DNA of 64,000 bases from Solirubrobacter sp963848475 (GCA_963848475.1 CAWKDW010000020.1:186001-250000); one strand, 5' to 3'. Counted from the first letter of the stretch, positions 1 through 9,705 are shown. The notes: a model not told the origin generated them from the letters alone. Numbers and translations: made by a program.

Positions 1-2182
1 GCGAACTTCCTCAACACGCCGTCGGAGCTGAACAACTTCCAGACCATGAACCGGTACTGGATGGAGGATTCCTTCGGCAAGTACGGCGTCGAGGTCGTCC
101 CGTTCGGCCCGTACCGGATGCCGCTGAAGGCCTACCAGTACCACATCGCGAACTTCCAGAACACGACCGCGGACTGCCCGAGCCCGGGCAACGCGACGCC
201 GAACCCGACGCCCTGCAACCAGAACTTCTTCAACGCGGCGCGCAACGCGTGGCGGGCGGACATCAACGCCGAAGGCAACCCGTACGCGGAGAGCGACTTC
301 GACAACATGTTCTGGACCTCCGCGGGCCAGGACGAGAGCGGGTCGTGGCAGGAGTTCGGCGAGATGCGCTTCACCAGCCCTGACACGGTGACGCGACGAG
401 TTCGGCCCCAAGAGCATCAATCCGCTGCATGCGCGCGGCAACTGGGCCTCGACGCGCTACATCCCGTGGACGTCATGGGCCGCGGCCGCCAACGTCTGGC
501 CGAGCGCGAGCGGCAACAGCTCGACCGAGGCCGAGAGCGCCGGCATGGCGGTCTATGCCCATGAGCTCTCCCACAACCTGGGCATCCCCGACAACTACAA
601 CAACCCCTACGCCGTAACGCCGCAGCGTACGGCGGGCGGCATGTGGGACATGATGAGCCGCGGCTCGTTCAACGGTCCCGGTGGCCCGCACACGCGGTTC
701 ATGATCCCGCCGACGCAGGGCTCCGCGCTCGGCGCGCAGCACAACATGCGCAACAAGCGGTTCCTGAACTTCATCGGTGACGCCGACCTGCTGCGCCTCA
801 ACCGCGACGGGCTCGCGCAGTCCGGGCTCGCCGTCGCCGAGGTCAAGGCGCGTGAGGCCGCTCCCGACGGCGATCTCGCGGGCGTGCGCGTGCTGCTCGA
901 CGGCGCGGGCGACCAGAACCCGCCGTGCCGCTACCAGACCGACCCGACCTGCGAGGGTCCCTGGTACACGTCCGCGACCGGCGTCGAACGTGACTGCGCG
1001 GTTCAACGACTACACGATGGAGGTCGTGCAGCAGATCGGCTCGGACTCCTTCACCCCGGGCCACGGCGTCCTGATCGGCAAGTCGAAGAACTCCAGCTCC
1101 AGCTGCGGCTCCTTCAGCTGCTTCGTGTTCTACCTGGACTCCAACCCGGAGGACATCAACCAGGTCGACTACGTCCTGGCCGATGGCACGCCGGTCAAGG
1201 CCACGATCGGCGACGAACGCCAGATGAACGACGGCTCCTTCAACGTCGGCGTGAACTCTGGCAGCGAGTACGAGCGCGTCGAGCCGGCCAACAACCTGCA
1301 CTTCTACATCCTCGACAAGCGCACCGACGCCGATGGCGTTCTGCGCTACAAGATCGGCGTGCGCTCGCTCTCCGGCTCGGGTCCGCAGACGCGCGGGCGT
1401 CAGCGTCGGGGCGGCCGACAAGGGCACGGACGAGGGCTTCTCGACCTGCACGTTCCCGCTCAAGAACACCGGCGCCGCCGCGGCGACGACCGGACGTCGC
1501 ATCCGCAGGACGCGTCCGCGTACCTCGACAGCGACATCTACCGCCTGGCGGCCTCGGCCAACGGGACCGGCTGGACCGCCCACCTCAAGAACGTGCTTCG
1601 CCACGCGCGAAGTTCGGCGAGACGGTCCAGGTGCCGGTCTACATCGAGAAGGCCCTGGGCGCCGCGGCGTCCGGGTCGGTCACGCTGAACGCCACGTCGG
1701 AGAGCGACCCGACGAAGTCGATGTCGGTCACCTGCTCGTGGGGCAGCGGCGACACCGTGGGCGGCACCGTCCCGGCGACGCTCGCGCTGACGATGGGCGC
1801 TCCGGCGAGCTTCGGCGCGTTCACGCCGGGCCTGCAGACGGACTACTTCGCCACCACCACGGCGAACGTGATCTCGACCGCCGGTGACGCGATGCTGAGC
1901 GTCGCCGACCCGAGCACGACCAACACCGGCAAGCTCGTCAACGGCGCGTTCGCGCTGCCCGAGACGCTGCAGGCCAACGCGGTGCGCGGCACCACGTCCA
2001 ACGGCGTCTACGCGCCGGTCGGCGGGTCCGCGGCCCCGACCTCGCTGCTGACCTGGGCCGCCCCGGCGTCCAACGACGCGGTGACGGTCGGCTTCAAGCA
2101 GTCGATCAAGGCCAACGACGCGCTGCGTACCGGTCAGTACAGCAAGACGCTGACCTTCACGCTGTCGACGACGACTCCGTAG
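1..2182 (+). CDS. Secreted M6-type (immune inhibitor A-like) metallopeptidase, 5' partial, frameshifted
   Basis: The 5' end lies outside the window. The protein continues through several reading frames (shifts near 390, 990, 1390, 1500 and 1610) and stops at 2180-2182. The zinc site HELSHNLGIPD is at about 560-592 and is followed by WDMMSRGSFNGPGGPH, a block typical of M6 proteases, which are secreted zinc endopeptidases. The last 190 residues form a separate beta-rich domain beginning GGTVPATLALTMGAP, found again at the end of the gene at 59349-62153. Five independent shifts in otherwise well conserved sequence suggest base-calling indels, but a decayed gene cannot be excluded. The family call rests on the zinc motif and its flanks. 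The specific substrate is unknown. Confidence 0.8.
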
Positions 2183-2193
2183 GAGGGGTACTT

Positions 2194-2222
2194 CGCGGGC
2201 GGGGCCCTCGGCCCCGCCCGCG
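2194..2222. terminator. Bidirectional hairpin terminator
   Basis: Arms 2194-2206 and 2210-2222 form a perfect 13-bp GC stem with a 3-base loop. It sits between the convergent ends of the M6 peptidase and the DsbA-like gene. There is no T-run, as is common in high-GC actinobacteria. Confidence 0.7.
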
Positions 2223-2230
2223 TAGCCGTC

Positions 2231-3139
2231 CTACGCCACCTGGGCGAGCGCGACCGGCGCGCTCGGCAGCCACAGCGCGTCGTGCCCGAACGGGAGCCGG
2301 TGCGCCGCTCCCGTCGCCGCTGGCGGCGATCAGGGCGTCCTCGGCCTTGTTGAGGTCGGGGGCGAACTTGTCCTGGGTCATGATCAGCGCGACCTCGGCG
2401 GTCGGCGAGGCCGTCGGGGAACGCCTCGAGCACCTCCGCGGCGTCCTCGGCGGGCGCGCGGCGGCTGAGCGTCTGGTCGAGGTTGGCGACCAGGACGTCA
2501 TAGGCCTCGAAGGTCTGGAAGCCGCCGGCCTCGAGCGTCACGCCCTGCGCGTTCCTGAACCGGATGCTCGGCGCCGTGTAGCGGACGCGGCCGTCGGTGT
2601 TCGCGTGCTTGTTCTGGAATTCGGTCGGGCTGCCGGCGGCCGTGCGGGCCTCGTCGCGGTCCTTGGCGAAGAGCGCCTCGGTCTCGGGCTCGGCGGACGC
2701 GGCGACGATCGTGTCGGCGTCGATGCCGGGCACCCAGGCGATCGCCTCGCGCAGGTCGTCGGGATCCTCGAGGTCGAGGGTGCTCGTGAACTGGGCGAAC
2801 TGCAGCGCGCGGAACACGGCGTACTCGCGGTCAGGGGCGAGCCGGCGGGTGGCGACGACGACGCGGCACATCGGCCAGGTGCCGTGTACCTTCTCGCGCG
2901 GCTCGGTCGCGAAGGGCATGCCGCGCTCGCGGAACGAGCGGTAGCCGCGCGCCTGGCCGGTCGGCCGTGTAACCGCGCTCCTCGTAGACGGAGCCGTTCT
3001 CGGTCAGGCCGATCATGACGTCACGCCAGTCGAGCTGATTTCCATAGCGCCACTTGAGCGCGGCGATGGCGGGGGAGGCCGACCAGGCCCAAGGGCAGCC
3101 CGGATCGGAGAAGTGGGTCACAGAGAGAGACACGATCAT
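2231..3139 (-). CDS. DsbA-family thioredoxin-fold protein, frameshifted
   Basis: The start is ATG at 3139, reading MIVSLSVTHFSDPGCPWAW. The frame shifts near 2950, 2430 and 2270, and the protein ends ...VALAQVA with a stop at 2231. This is the actinobacterial DsbA/FrnE-like family of about 220-300 residues with a thioredoxin fold and a helical insertion. The active-site segment reads CPWA, so the first cysteine is kept and the second is missing. A classical dithiol oxidase mechanism is therefore unlikely; a monothiol or glutathione/mycothiol-type reaction is possible (inference). The gene is divergent from the helicase at 3234 and convergent with the M6 peptidase. Confidence 0.75.
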
Positions 3140-3233
3140 TGAGCGTACAACAACGTCTGTGTCCGCTCGTGAACCTCCGGGGGCTCGGGCTTCGCCGGGG
3201 TCGTCCGGAGCGCCTCATAAGTTGCTCCCTCCC

Positions 3234-4895
3234 GTGACGTACGAGATCGACGCTCCTCCGCGCCCCGCGATGGGTCGCTCCCTGCCTTCCTGGCCCACCG
3301 GCCGGCCGTTGCGTGCGTGGCAGCAGGCCGCCGCCGCCGCGGTCTTCGACCATGACGGCGACGCCTTCCTCGCCTCCGCGACGCCCGCCGCCGGCAAGAC
3401 CACCTTCGGGCTGCACGTGGCCCACCGGATGCTGTCGGAGGGGCGTGTGGCGCGCGTCGCCGTCGTGGCGCCGACGACCCACATCTGCCGCCAGTGGGCG
3501 CTCGACGCCGCCCGCTACGGCATCCAGCTCGAGCCCAACCGGCCCAATAGCGCCGGGCCGGAGCCGCGCGACCGCCACGGCGTGGCCGTGACCTACGCGA
3601 CGGTCGCCGCCGGAGCCGAGGTGCATCGCCGCCGCTGCGCCGAGCGCCCGACGCTGCTGATCGCCGACGAGCCGCATCACATGGGCGAGGACGCCACGTG
3701 GGGGCGCACGACGGTCGATGCGTTCAAGTCCGCCCGTTTCCGCCTGCTGCTCTCGGGCACGCCGTTTCGCTCCGACAGCTCGCCGATCCCGTGGGTCAAC
3801 TACGACGAGGAAGGCCTCTCGCGGGCGGACTACGGCTACGGCTACACGAAGGCCCTCGTCGACGGCGTCTGCCGCCCGGTGACGTTCCACACCTACGGCG
3901 GCGACATGGAATGGGTCAGCGACGGCCGCGTGCGCCGGGCGGACTTCGACGTCGTGCTGCCGGCCGCGGAGGCCGCGCGGCGGCTGCGCACGGCGCTGGA
4001 CCCGGACGGCGACTGGATCACCCACGTTCTGCGCGACGCCGACGCGGAGCTTCGCGGTCTGCGCGCCGGCGATCATCCCGAGGCCGGCGGCCTCGTCGTC
4101 GCGATCGACAAGGAGCACGCCGACAGGCTCGCCGACAGGCTGGCGCGGATCACGGGCGAGCGCCCGGACATCGTGCACTCCGACGCGGCGGACGCCTCCG
4201 CGCGGATCGCGCGCTTCTCGGCCGGCACCGCGTCGTGGCTGGTGTCGGTGCTGATGGTCTCGGAGGGCGTCGACGTGCCGCGGCTGCGCGTCGGCGTCTA
4301 CGCCACGACCGCGCGCACCGAGCTGTTCTTCCGCCAGGTGATCGGGCGCTTCATCCGCCGCACCCCGGTGCCCAAGGACCAGATGAGCCATGTCTTCCTC
4401 CCGTCGGATCCGCGCCTGAAGCGGCTCGCGACGGAGATCGAGGAGGAGCGCAACCACGCGCTGACGTTCGAGCCCGCGGGCGAGCCGGTCGCCGAGCAGG
4501 GCGAGCGCGCCGAGGCGGGCGAGGCCTTCCACGCGCTGTGGTCGAGCGCGCGCCGCGACGACGACGTCCTGCAGACGACCCAGCCCGGCGATGCGCTGCA
4601 GCTCTTCGCCGAGCCGGCACCGCCGGCGATGTCGCCGGCGCTGGCCGCGTTCACGACGTCCCCGGCGGCCGTCGCGGCGATCGAGCCCGAGACGGCGTTC
4701 GAGCGGCGCGAGCGCCTGCGCGCCGAGCGTCACGCGCTGGTGGCCACGATCGCTCGCCGGACCGGCGAGGAGCACCGGACCGTCAACGCACGCATCAACC
4801 GCGACATCGGCGCCATGTCGGTCAACAAGTCGACCGACGAGCAGCTGGAGAAGGCGAACCGGCTGCTCGAGCGCGAGGTGGCGCGCCGGAAGTAG
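3234..4895 (+). CDS. DEAD/DEAH-box superfamily 2 helicase
   Basis: 553 residues from a GTG at 3234. An upstream in-frame ATG at 3054 would run through the divergent gene, so the later start is preferred. Superfamily 2 motifs are in order: a Q-like LRAWQQAA segment, Walker A (ATPAAGKTT, about residue 45), DEPHH (DExH box), LLSGTPFRSD (motif III) and a C-terminal helicase domain ending IGRFIRRTPVP (motif VI). The tail of about 150 residues is Ala/Glu rich and predicted helical. It resembles the type III restriction res-subunit/XPB-like helicases, but there is no methyltransferase or nuclease partner nearby, so a repair or nucleic-acid remodelling role is more likely than restriction. The next gene begins 2 bases after the stop, which suggests one transcript. 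Confidence 0.85.
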   Translation: MTYEIDAPPRPAMGRSLPSWPTGRPLRAWQQAAAAAVFDHDGDAFLASATPAAGKTTFGLHVAHRMLSEGRVARVAVVAPTTHICRQWALDAARYGIQLEPNRPNSAGPEPRDRHGVAVTYATVAAGAEVHRRRCAERPTLLIADEPHHMGEDATWGRTTVDAFKSARFRLLLSGTPFRSDSSPIPWVNYDEEGLSRADYGYGYTKALVDGVCRPVTFHTYGGDMEWVSDGRVRRADFDVVLPAAEAARRLRTALDPDGDWITHVLRDADAELRGLRAGDHPEAGGLVVAIDKEHADRLADRLARITGERPDIVHSDAADASARIARFSAGTASWLVSVLMVSEGVDVPRLRVGVYATTARTELFFRQVIGRFIRRTPVPKDQMSHVFLPSDPRLKRLATEIEEERNHALTFEPAGEPVAEQGERAEAGEAFHALWSSARRDDDVLQTTQPGDALQLFAEPAPPAMSPALAAFTTSPAAVAAIEPETAFERRERLRAERHALVATIARRTGEEHRTVNARINRDIGAMSVNKSTDEQLEKANRLLEREVARRK

Positions 4896-4897
4896 CG

Positions 4898-5296
4898 ATG
4901 GAGTCGCTCCCGGACTGGCCCGCCGGAACCGTTGCCGTGCTCTCGACCGGCGGCGACGAGCCGCACGCGATCCCGGTCTCGACCGCGGTTCGCCGCGGGC
5001 CGCGGTCGCTGGCCTTTGCTCTGGGCCTGCGGCGCGAGTCGCTCGCACGGTTGCGGGCGGAGCCGCGCTGCGCGCTGACGCTGCTGGCGGCCGGGAACGT
5101 CGCGGTGACCGTGATCGGGCGCGCCAGGGTGGTCGCGGAGGTCGAGCAGGTCGCGATCGTCCACGTCAGCGTCGAGCGCATCCAGGACCACGGTCGCGAC
5201 ACGTTCGTGATCGACGATGGCGTGCAGTGGCGCTGGACCGACCTCGACGCCGAGCGCTCCGACGCCGCGGTGCGCCGCGCCCTGCGGGCGTCGTGA
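4898..5296 (+). CDS. Pyridoxamine 5'-phosphate oxidase-like (FMN-binding split-barrel) protein
   Basis: 132 residues, ATG at 4898, 2 bases after the helicase stop. The pattern of short strands (GTVAVLSTGGDEPHAIPVST, then LARLRAEPRCALTLLAAGNV, then IGRARVV) matches the small split-barrel flavin reductase/PNPOx-like fold. Proteins of this size in actinobacteria bind FMN, F420 or haem. The cofactor here cannot be told from sequence. The stop overlaps the start of the HAD gene by 4 bases (GTGA at 5293-5296), so the two are probably translationally coupled. Confidence 0.7.
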   Translation: MESLPDWPAGTVAVLSTGGDEPHAIPVSTAVRRGPRSLAFALGLRRESLARLRAEPRCALTLLAAGNVAVTVIGRARVVAEVEQVAIVHVSVERIQDHGRDTFVIDDGVQWRWTDLDAERSDAAVRRALRAS

Positions 5297-5949
5297 GGCT
5301 CCGGGCCGCGGTCTTCGACTTCGGCGAGACCCTGCTCTCCGAGGAGCGCGCCTGGGGCGTCTGGGCCGACTGGATCGGCGTGACCCGCCAGGAGCTCTTC
5401 GCGGCGCTCGGCGCGACCGTCGAGGGCCGCCATCCCCACGTGCACGCGCTCGCGTTGTGCCGCCCGGGGTTCGATCTTCAGCGTGCGTTGGCCGAGCGGG
5501 CCGCCGCGGGCATTCCGCGCCACGAGGAGCTCTACGACGTCTACCCCGACGCCGCCGGCGCTTTGGCGCGGCTGCGTTCGGCGGGGCTGCGGGTCGCGAT
5601 CGTGGGCAACCAGCCGTCGGGCGCGGAATCGTCCGTCGCGGACCTTGTCGCTGAGGGCGACCTCGTGGCGACCTCGTCCGACTGGGGCGTGGCGAAGCCC
5701 GACCCGGCGTACTTCGCGCGCGTGCTGGCGGAGCTGGACTTGCCGGCGGAGGCGGTCGCGCATGTCGGCGACCGCGTGGACAACGACGTCGTCCCGGCCG
5801 CGGCCGCCGGCCTGTTCGCCGTCCACCTGCGCCGCGGTCCGTGGGGCATCATCCAGGCCGCCTGGCCCGAGGCGGCGGTCGCCGCGGCGAGCGCCGCCGA
5901 CCTGGACGAAGCGGTCACGGCGATCCTCGCCGCGAAGTACGACGAGTGA
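5293..5949 (+). CDS. HAD-superfamily hydrolase
   Basis: 218 residues from GTG at 5293. Motif I reads VFDFGETL: the nucleophile Asp is present but the second Asp of the usual DxD is Gly, as in several HAD subfamilies annotated as phosphatases or dehalogenases. Motif II is VAIVGNQP, motif III contains the Lys of WGVAKPDP, and motif IV is VGDRVDNDV. A helical cap lies between motifs I and II. The substrate is unknown. It is last in a three-gene set (helicase, FMN-binding protein, HAD). Its 3' end lies inside the hairpin at 5943-5987. Confidence 0.8.
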   Translation: MRLRAAVFDFGETLLSEERAWGVWADWIGVTRQELFAALGATVEGRHPHVHALALCRPGFDLQRALAERAAAGIPRHEELYDVYPDAAGALARLRSAGLRVAIVGNQPSGAESSVADLVAEGDLVATSSDWGVAKPDPAYFARVLAELDLPAEAVAHVGDRVDNDVVPAAAAGLFAVHLRRGPWGIIQAAWPEAAVAAASAADLDEAVTAILAAKYDE

Positions 5950-5987
5950 TCACTTAGACAACTCCTGGTTGTCCAAGTGATCACTCG
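5943..5987. terminator. Bidirectional hairpin between convergent genes
   Basis: Arms 5943-5962 and 5968-5987 are 20 bp with one mismatch (a G-U pair in one RNA) and a 5-base loop. It overlaps the stop codon of the HAD gene and lies 10 bases beyond the end of the M23 gene on the other strand. It is much less GC-rich than the neighbourhood. Confidence 0.8.
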
Positions 5988-5996
5988 ATGGCAGTG

Positions 5997-7921
5997 CTAG
6001 GCGGCGGGAGCGCCGGGAGCGGGCGCGGACTCGGCCGAGGCGGCGGCGGGCGCCGGGGCCTCCGGGGCGGGCGCGGTCTCGGCCGGGGCGCTGGCGGCGG
6101 CCGGGGCGGGCGCGGTCTCGGCCGGGGCGCTGGCGGCGGCCGGGGCGGGCGCGGTCTCGGCCGGGGCGCTGGCGGCGGCCGGGGCGGGCGCGGTCTCGGC
6201 CGGGGCGCTGGCGGCGGCTGGGGCGGGCGCGGTCTCGGCCGGGGCGCTGGCGGCGGCCGGGGCGGGCGCGGTCTCGGCCGGGGCGCTGGCGGCGGCCGGG
6301 GCGGGCGCGGTCTCGGCCGGGGCGCTGGCGGCGGCCGGGGCGGGCGCGGTCTCGGCCGGGGCGCGGCGCGGCCGGGCGCCGGGGCTGGCGGCGGGCGCGG
6401 GCGCGGTCTCGGCCGGCGTCGTCGCGGCGGGGGCCGGGGCGGGCGCCGATTCGGCCGGCGCTGCCGCGGCGGGCGCCGGGGCCTCCGCGACGGGCGCGGG
6501 TGCGGTCTCGGCCGGGGCGGCGGCGCGGCGGGGGCCGGGGCGGGCGCGGTCTCGGCCGGAGCGGCCGCGGCAGGCGCCGACGCCTCCTGGAGTCCGGCCG
6601 GGGCGGTCGCGGTCGCGGCCGGCGCTGCCGCCGACGCGGGCGCTGCCGCGGCTGTTGCCGCCGCCCCGCTCGTCGTCGTGGCCGCCTTCGCCGTCGCCTT
6701 CACCGCGACGGCCGTGCTCGCCTTGACCGTCGTGGTCTTCGCCTGGGCGCTCGCCGGGATCGACTTCGAGCCCGCGAGGTAGGGCTCCGGGTTCACGGCC
6801 CTGTTGTTCTCGCGGACCTCGAAGTGGAGGTGCGGGCCGGTGCAGCTTCCGGTGCAACCGACCTTGCCGATGACGTCGCCGACGTGGACGTACGCGCCCT
6901 TCGTGGTGTTGATCGCCGACAAATGGGCGTAACACGTGGAGACGCCGCCGGCGTGCTGGATGCAGACGAGGTTGCCGTAGCCGCTGCCGTCGGCGCCGGC
7001 CTGCGTCACCGTTCCGCACTGGGCGGCGCGGACGGCGGTGCCGGTGGGCGCCGCGATGTCCTTGCCGGCGTGGGTGTGGCCGGGTCGAGCCTCGCCGTAG
7101 ACGCCGGTCGTAACACCGCTGACCGGGGCGCTGATCTGACCCGCGCCGCAGCCGCCGGCCGCGGCGACCGGCGCGGCGGGGGTGGTGGCGAGCGGTTTCG
7201 TCGTCGCGGCGCGGTTCGTCGCGGCGTCGGTGGAGGTGGAGTTCGGAGCGGTCGTCGCGGGCGTCGTCCTGCCGCTCTTCGGCTTCGCTCACCGCAGTGC
7301 GCTTCGGCGTCGACGCGGGGGCGGAGACGTTGGTCGTCGCGGGAGCCGAGCCGCGCCGGAGCCGAGCCGCCGTCCGGCGCGGCGGTGCCGCCGCCGCCGT
7401 TGTAGACGGTCATCACGGTCTTGCCGCCGCCGCCCACGAAGGAGACGTTGGACTTGAACAGCGCGGTCCAGGTGCGGGCGTCGACCATCCCGGTGACGGG
7501 CAGCCCGTAGCGCTTCTGGAACGACGCCGACGGCACCACGGGTGATCGGGCCGAAGATCCCGTCGTCGTCGACGCCGACCTGGCGCTGGACGGCGGCGAC
7601 CGTCACGCCGGTGTCGCCGAAGGACACGAGCGAACCGCTCGGCATCTCGATCGCCGAACGCGGCGGCGCCGCGCCGGTGGCGACGGCCCGGGACCCACTC
7701 GCGGACGCCAGCGCCGCGAACGGCGATGCCACCGGACCGGCCGCCATCGAGGCGGTCACCGCCAGCGCGGCGCCCTTGCGGCGGGCGGCGTGCTTGCGCG
7801 CGGCCTCGGTGATCTCGCGCCGATGAACAGATCGGCGCAGAGAACGCTCCCAGAGCGACGGGTCGCTCAGATCGCGGTTATACGGTGCATCAAACGGGAA
7901 CGACAATTCGTGAGCAGACAA
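5997..7921 (-). CDS. Peptidoglycan-binding M23 endopeptidase with long Pro/Ala/Glu repeat tail, frameshifted
   Basis: The start is TTG at 7921, supported by AAGGAG seven bases upstream. Order: a basic N-terminus with a hydrophobic segment that may direct export; a peptidoglycan-binding helical domain (VQRQVGVDDDGIFGPITRG, then FQKRYGLPVTGMVDARTW); a linker; an M23 LytM domain with both zinc motifs (GHTHAGKD near 7075 and HLHFE near 6830); and a low-complexity tail of about 250 residues rich in Pro, Ala, Glu and Thr that includes 13-residue tandem repeats. Frame changes near 7545, 7400 and 7290 and in the tail near 6530 look like indels. M23 enzymes cut peptide cross-links in cell wall. The tail may span or attach to the wall. 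Regulation by c-di-AMP is implied by the upstream riboswitch. Confidence 0.85.
6064..6363. repeat. 39-bp tandem repeat inside the M23 gene
   Basis: Seven full, nearly identical 39-bp units run from 6064 to 6336, with a partial eighth to 6363. They encode PAETAPAPAAASA on the minus strand. One unit differs by a single base near 6218. The near-identity at DNA level implies recent expansion or homogenisation, so copy number may vary between strains. The opposite strand gives a spurious Gly/Arg-rich reading frame. Confidence 0.95.
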
Positions 7922-7932
7922 CTCACAACTCC

Positions 7933-8085
7933 TTAGGCCTCGCGCCTACGGGGTTAGCTGTCGGGCTCGCGCAGGCCTGCGCTACGCCACCACCACGGCG
8001 GCGATTCGCCCCATCGACCTGACCACGGTCGTTTGGGTCCCCCGTTCCTCCCGCCCTGAGGCGAGAAGACTCGGCTGGTGCTCTT
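7933..8085 (-). promoter_or_regulatory. c-di-AMP riboswitch (ydaO-yuaA class)
   Basis: Read on the minus strand, the 5' leader of the M23 gene has the conserved ydaO blocks in order: AGCCGAGTC, GGAACGGGGGACCCAAACG, GGGGCGAATCGCC, and GACAGCTAACCCCGTAGGCG. These match the known class, which binds cyclic di-AMP and often controls cell-wall hydrolases in actinobacteria. The 3' edge (CCTAAGGAG at 7929-7937) contains the Shine-Dalgarno sequence for the TTG start at 7921, so control could be at translation as well as transcription. Exact stem boundaries were not computed. Confidence 0.9.
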
Positions 8086-8161
8086 TCAGTCGCGGAACAG
8101 TACACGACGCGGAAGCGGACTTCTGTAAACCTGCGCGGATCCCTGCCCGCGCGGCGACGAC

Positions 8162-9676
8162 CTACTCCGCAGGAATCGTGACGTTGCGCCCGGACGACTT
8201 GGCGGCCTCCAGCGCGTCCTGAGCCCGCAGCATGAGCAGCTCGGCCGGCTCCTCGCCGTCCCAGCGCGCCACGCCCGCGGACGCCGTCTGCCCGCGCGGA
8301 GTCGCCCCGCGCACGCGATCGAGCACCTCGACGGCCTCGCTGAGGCCGCAGCTCGGCAGGATCAGCGCGAACTCGACGCCGTCCACGCGAGCGACCGAGT
8401 CGACGTCGCGGAGCTCGTTGCGCCAGCGCGCGGCGGTCTCCTTGATCAGGCGGTCGCCCTCGCCGTCGCCGCGGAGCGTGTTGAACGCGCCCATGTTGTC
8501 GAGATCGAGCCAGGCGATCGACAGCGGCGTGTCGGCGCGGCGCGACCGGGCGATCTCGCGCGGAAGCTCCTCTTCGAACACCCGCCGCGTGACCAGGCCG
8601 GTCAAGGAATCGGTCAGCGCCAGGGCCTGCACGCGCGCCCGCAGCGCGGCGTGCTCGATGGCGATCGCCGCCTGCGCCGCCACCAGCCGCAGCACGCCGC
8701 CGGCACCCTCCGGCAGCGCCGTGATCTGGCGCTGCCAGATCACGATCAGCACGCCCGCGACCTCGCCGTCGCGCAGGATCGGCTCGAACACCGCGGAGCG
8801 CGCGCTGGTCGCCTCCACCAGCGGCGCCGCGAGCGCCGGGTGGTTGCGCGCGTCGGCCACGAAATAGGCCTCTTTGGCCGTGAACGCCTTGCCGTTGCCG
8901 CCGCCGCGCGGCTGGATCGTCACGGGTTGCACCCGCACGCCGGTCATCGCCGTGGAGGCGAAGTCGCGCCCCTTCGGCTCCAGCAGGAACGCGACCGGAG
9001 CGTCCATTACGTCGCAGGCGGCTTCGCAGATCGCTTCGCGGGCGTCGTCGCCCGCTGCCAGCGCCTTGGCCACCCGGCCGATGGCGCCCATTCCCTTGGC
9101 TTGATCTCTCAGCATGTCGTTGAACCTGCGCAAATCACGTGCGTTGGACTCCCGTTCGAGCTCGGAAGCGAGGACTCTCGCGAGCATGATGAAAAGTTGT
9201 TCGTCCGCGACGTTAAAGGCATTACGGCGCCGCGAAAGTCCGGCGAGCGAGCCGACGCGCGTCCCGTCGGAGAGCTCGAGCGGCACGCCCAGGTAGGAGT
9301 GGGCCCCGGCGCGCTGCTGCATCGCCAGGCGGCCGTAGATCTCGTGCCCGTCGACGTCGCCGCACAACCGCGGCGCCTGGCCATCGGCCATGTGCGAGCA
9401 GAACGCATCCGACAGCGGGAGCGCCTGGTTGGAGCGCAGGCCGTAGTCGGCGCCACCGCGGACGTCGACGATGCGATGGATGAACTGCCCGCGATCGAGG
9501 TGGGCCATGAACAGCGCGCAACCCGGCTTGTGGCGTTCGAGCAGATCGAGCACGGAACGGGTCGCATCGGCGAACGACCGGTAGGTCGTCGTCGTCGCGG
9601 CGGCAGCCGCCTGGATCGCGCTCGCGTCCACACCGACCATGATCGACATGAGCGCGGCACTTCTGAAGCCGATCAT
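8162..9676 (-). CDS. GAF-GAF-GGDEF protein with degenerate cyclase site
   Basis: 504 residues if ATG 9676 is the start; ATG 9649 is an alternative. Two GAF-like sensory regions (about residues 25-190 and 200-350) precede a GGDEF domain that begins DSLTGLVTRRVFEEEL and has the DLDNMGAFN segment. The GGDEF signature itself reads DGVEF, so both glycines are not preserved and one acidic residue is replaced by Val. Diguanylate cyclase activity is therefore doubtful; it may be a GTP- or c-di-GMP-binding regulator. It is divergent from the FAH gene, with 29 bases between starts. Confidence 0.85.
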   Translation of the reverse strand: MIGFRSAALMSIMVGVDASAIQAAAAATTTTYRSFADATRSVLDLLERHKPGCALFMAHLDRGQFIHRIVDVRGGADYGLRSNQALPLSDAFCSHMADGQAPRLCGDVDGHEIYGRLAMQQRAGAHSYLGVPLELSDGTRVGSLAGLSRRRNAFNVADEQLFIMLARVLASELERESNARDLRRFNDMLRDQAKGMGAIGRVAKALAAGDDAREAICEAACDVMDAPVAFLLEPKGRDFASTAMTGVRVQPVTIQPRGGGNGKAFTAKEAYFVADARNHPALAAPLVEATSARSAVFEPILRDGEVAGVLIVIWQRQITALPEGAGGVLRLVAAQAAIAIEHAALRARVQALALTDSLTGLVTRRVFEEELPREIARSRRADTPLSIAWLDLDNMGAFNTLRGDGEGDRLIKETAARWRNELRDVDSVARVDGVEFALILPSCGLSEAVEVLDRVRGATPRGQTASAGVARWDGEEPAELLMLRAQDALEAAKSSGRNVTIPAE

Positions 9677-9705
9677 CCGTCGAGTTCTCGGTAGGGTCGC
9701 CAGCC

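Noticed and set aside
3021..5048. 675-residue minus-strand frame antisense to the helicase
   Set aside because: Arg/His-rich translation with no motif; the opposite strand carries a complete helicase.
6064..6363. Possible CRISPR-like array
   Set aside because: Repeats are contiguous 39-bp coding units with no spacers.
5988..6782. Gly/Arg-rich plus-strand protein
   Set aside because: It is the antisense of the M23 tandem-repeat tail.
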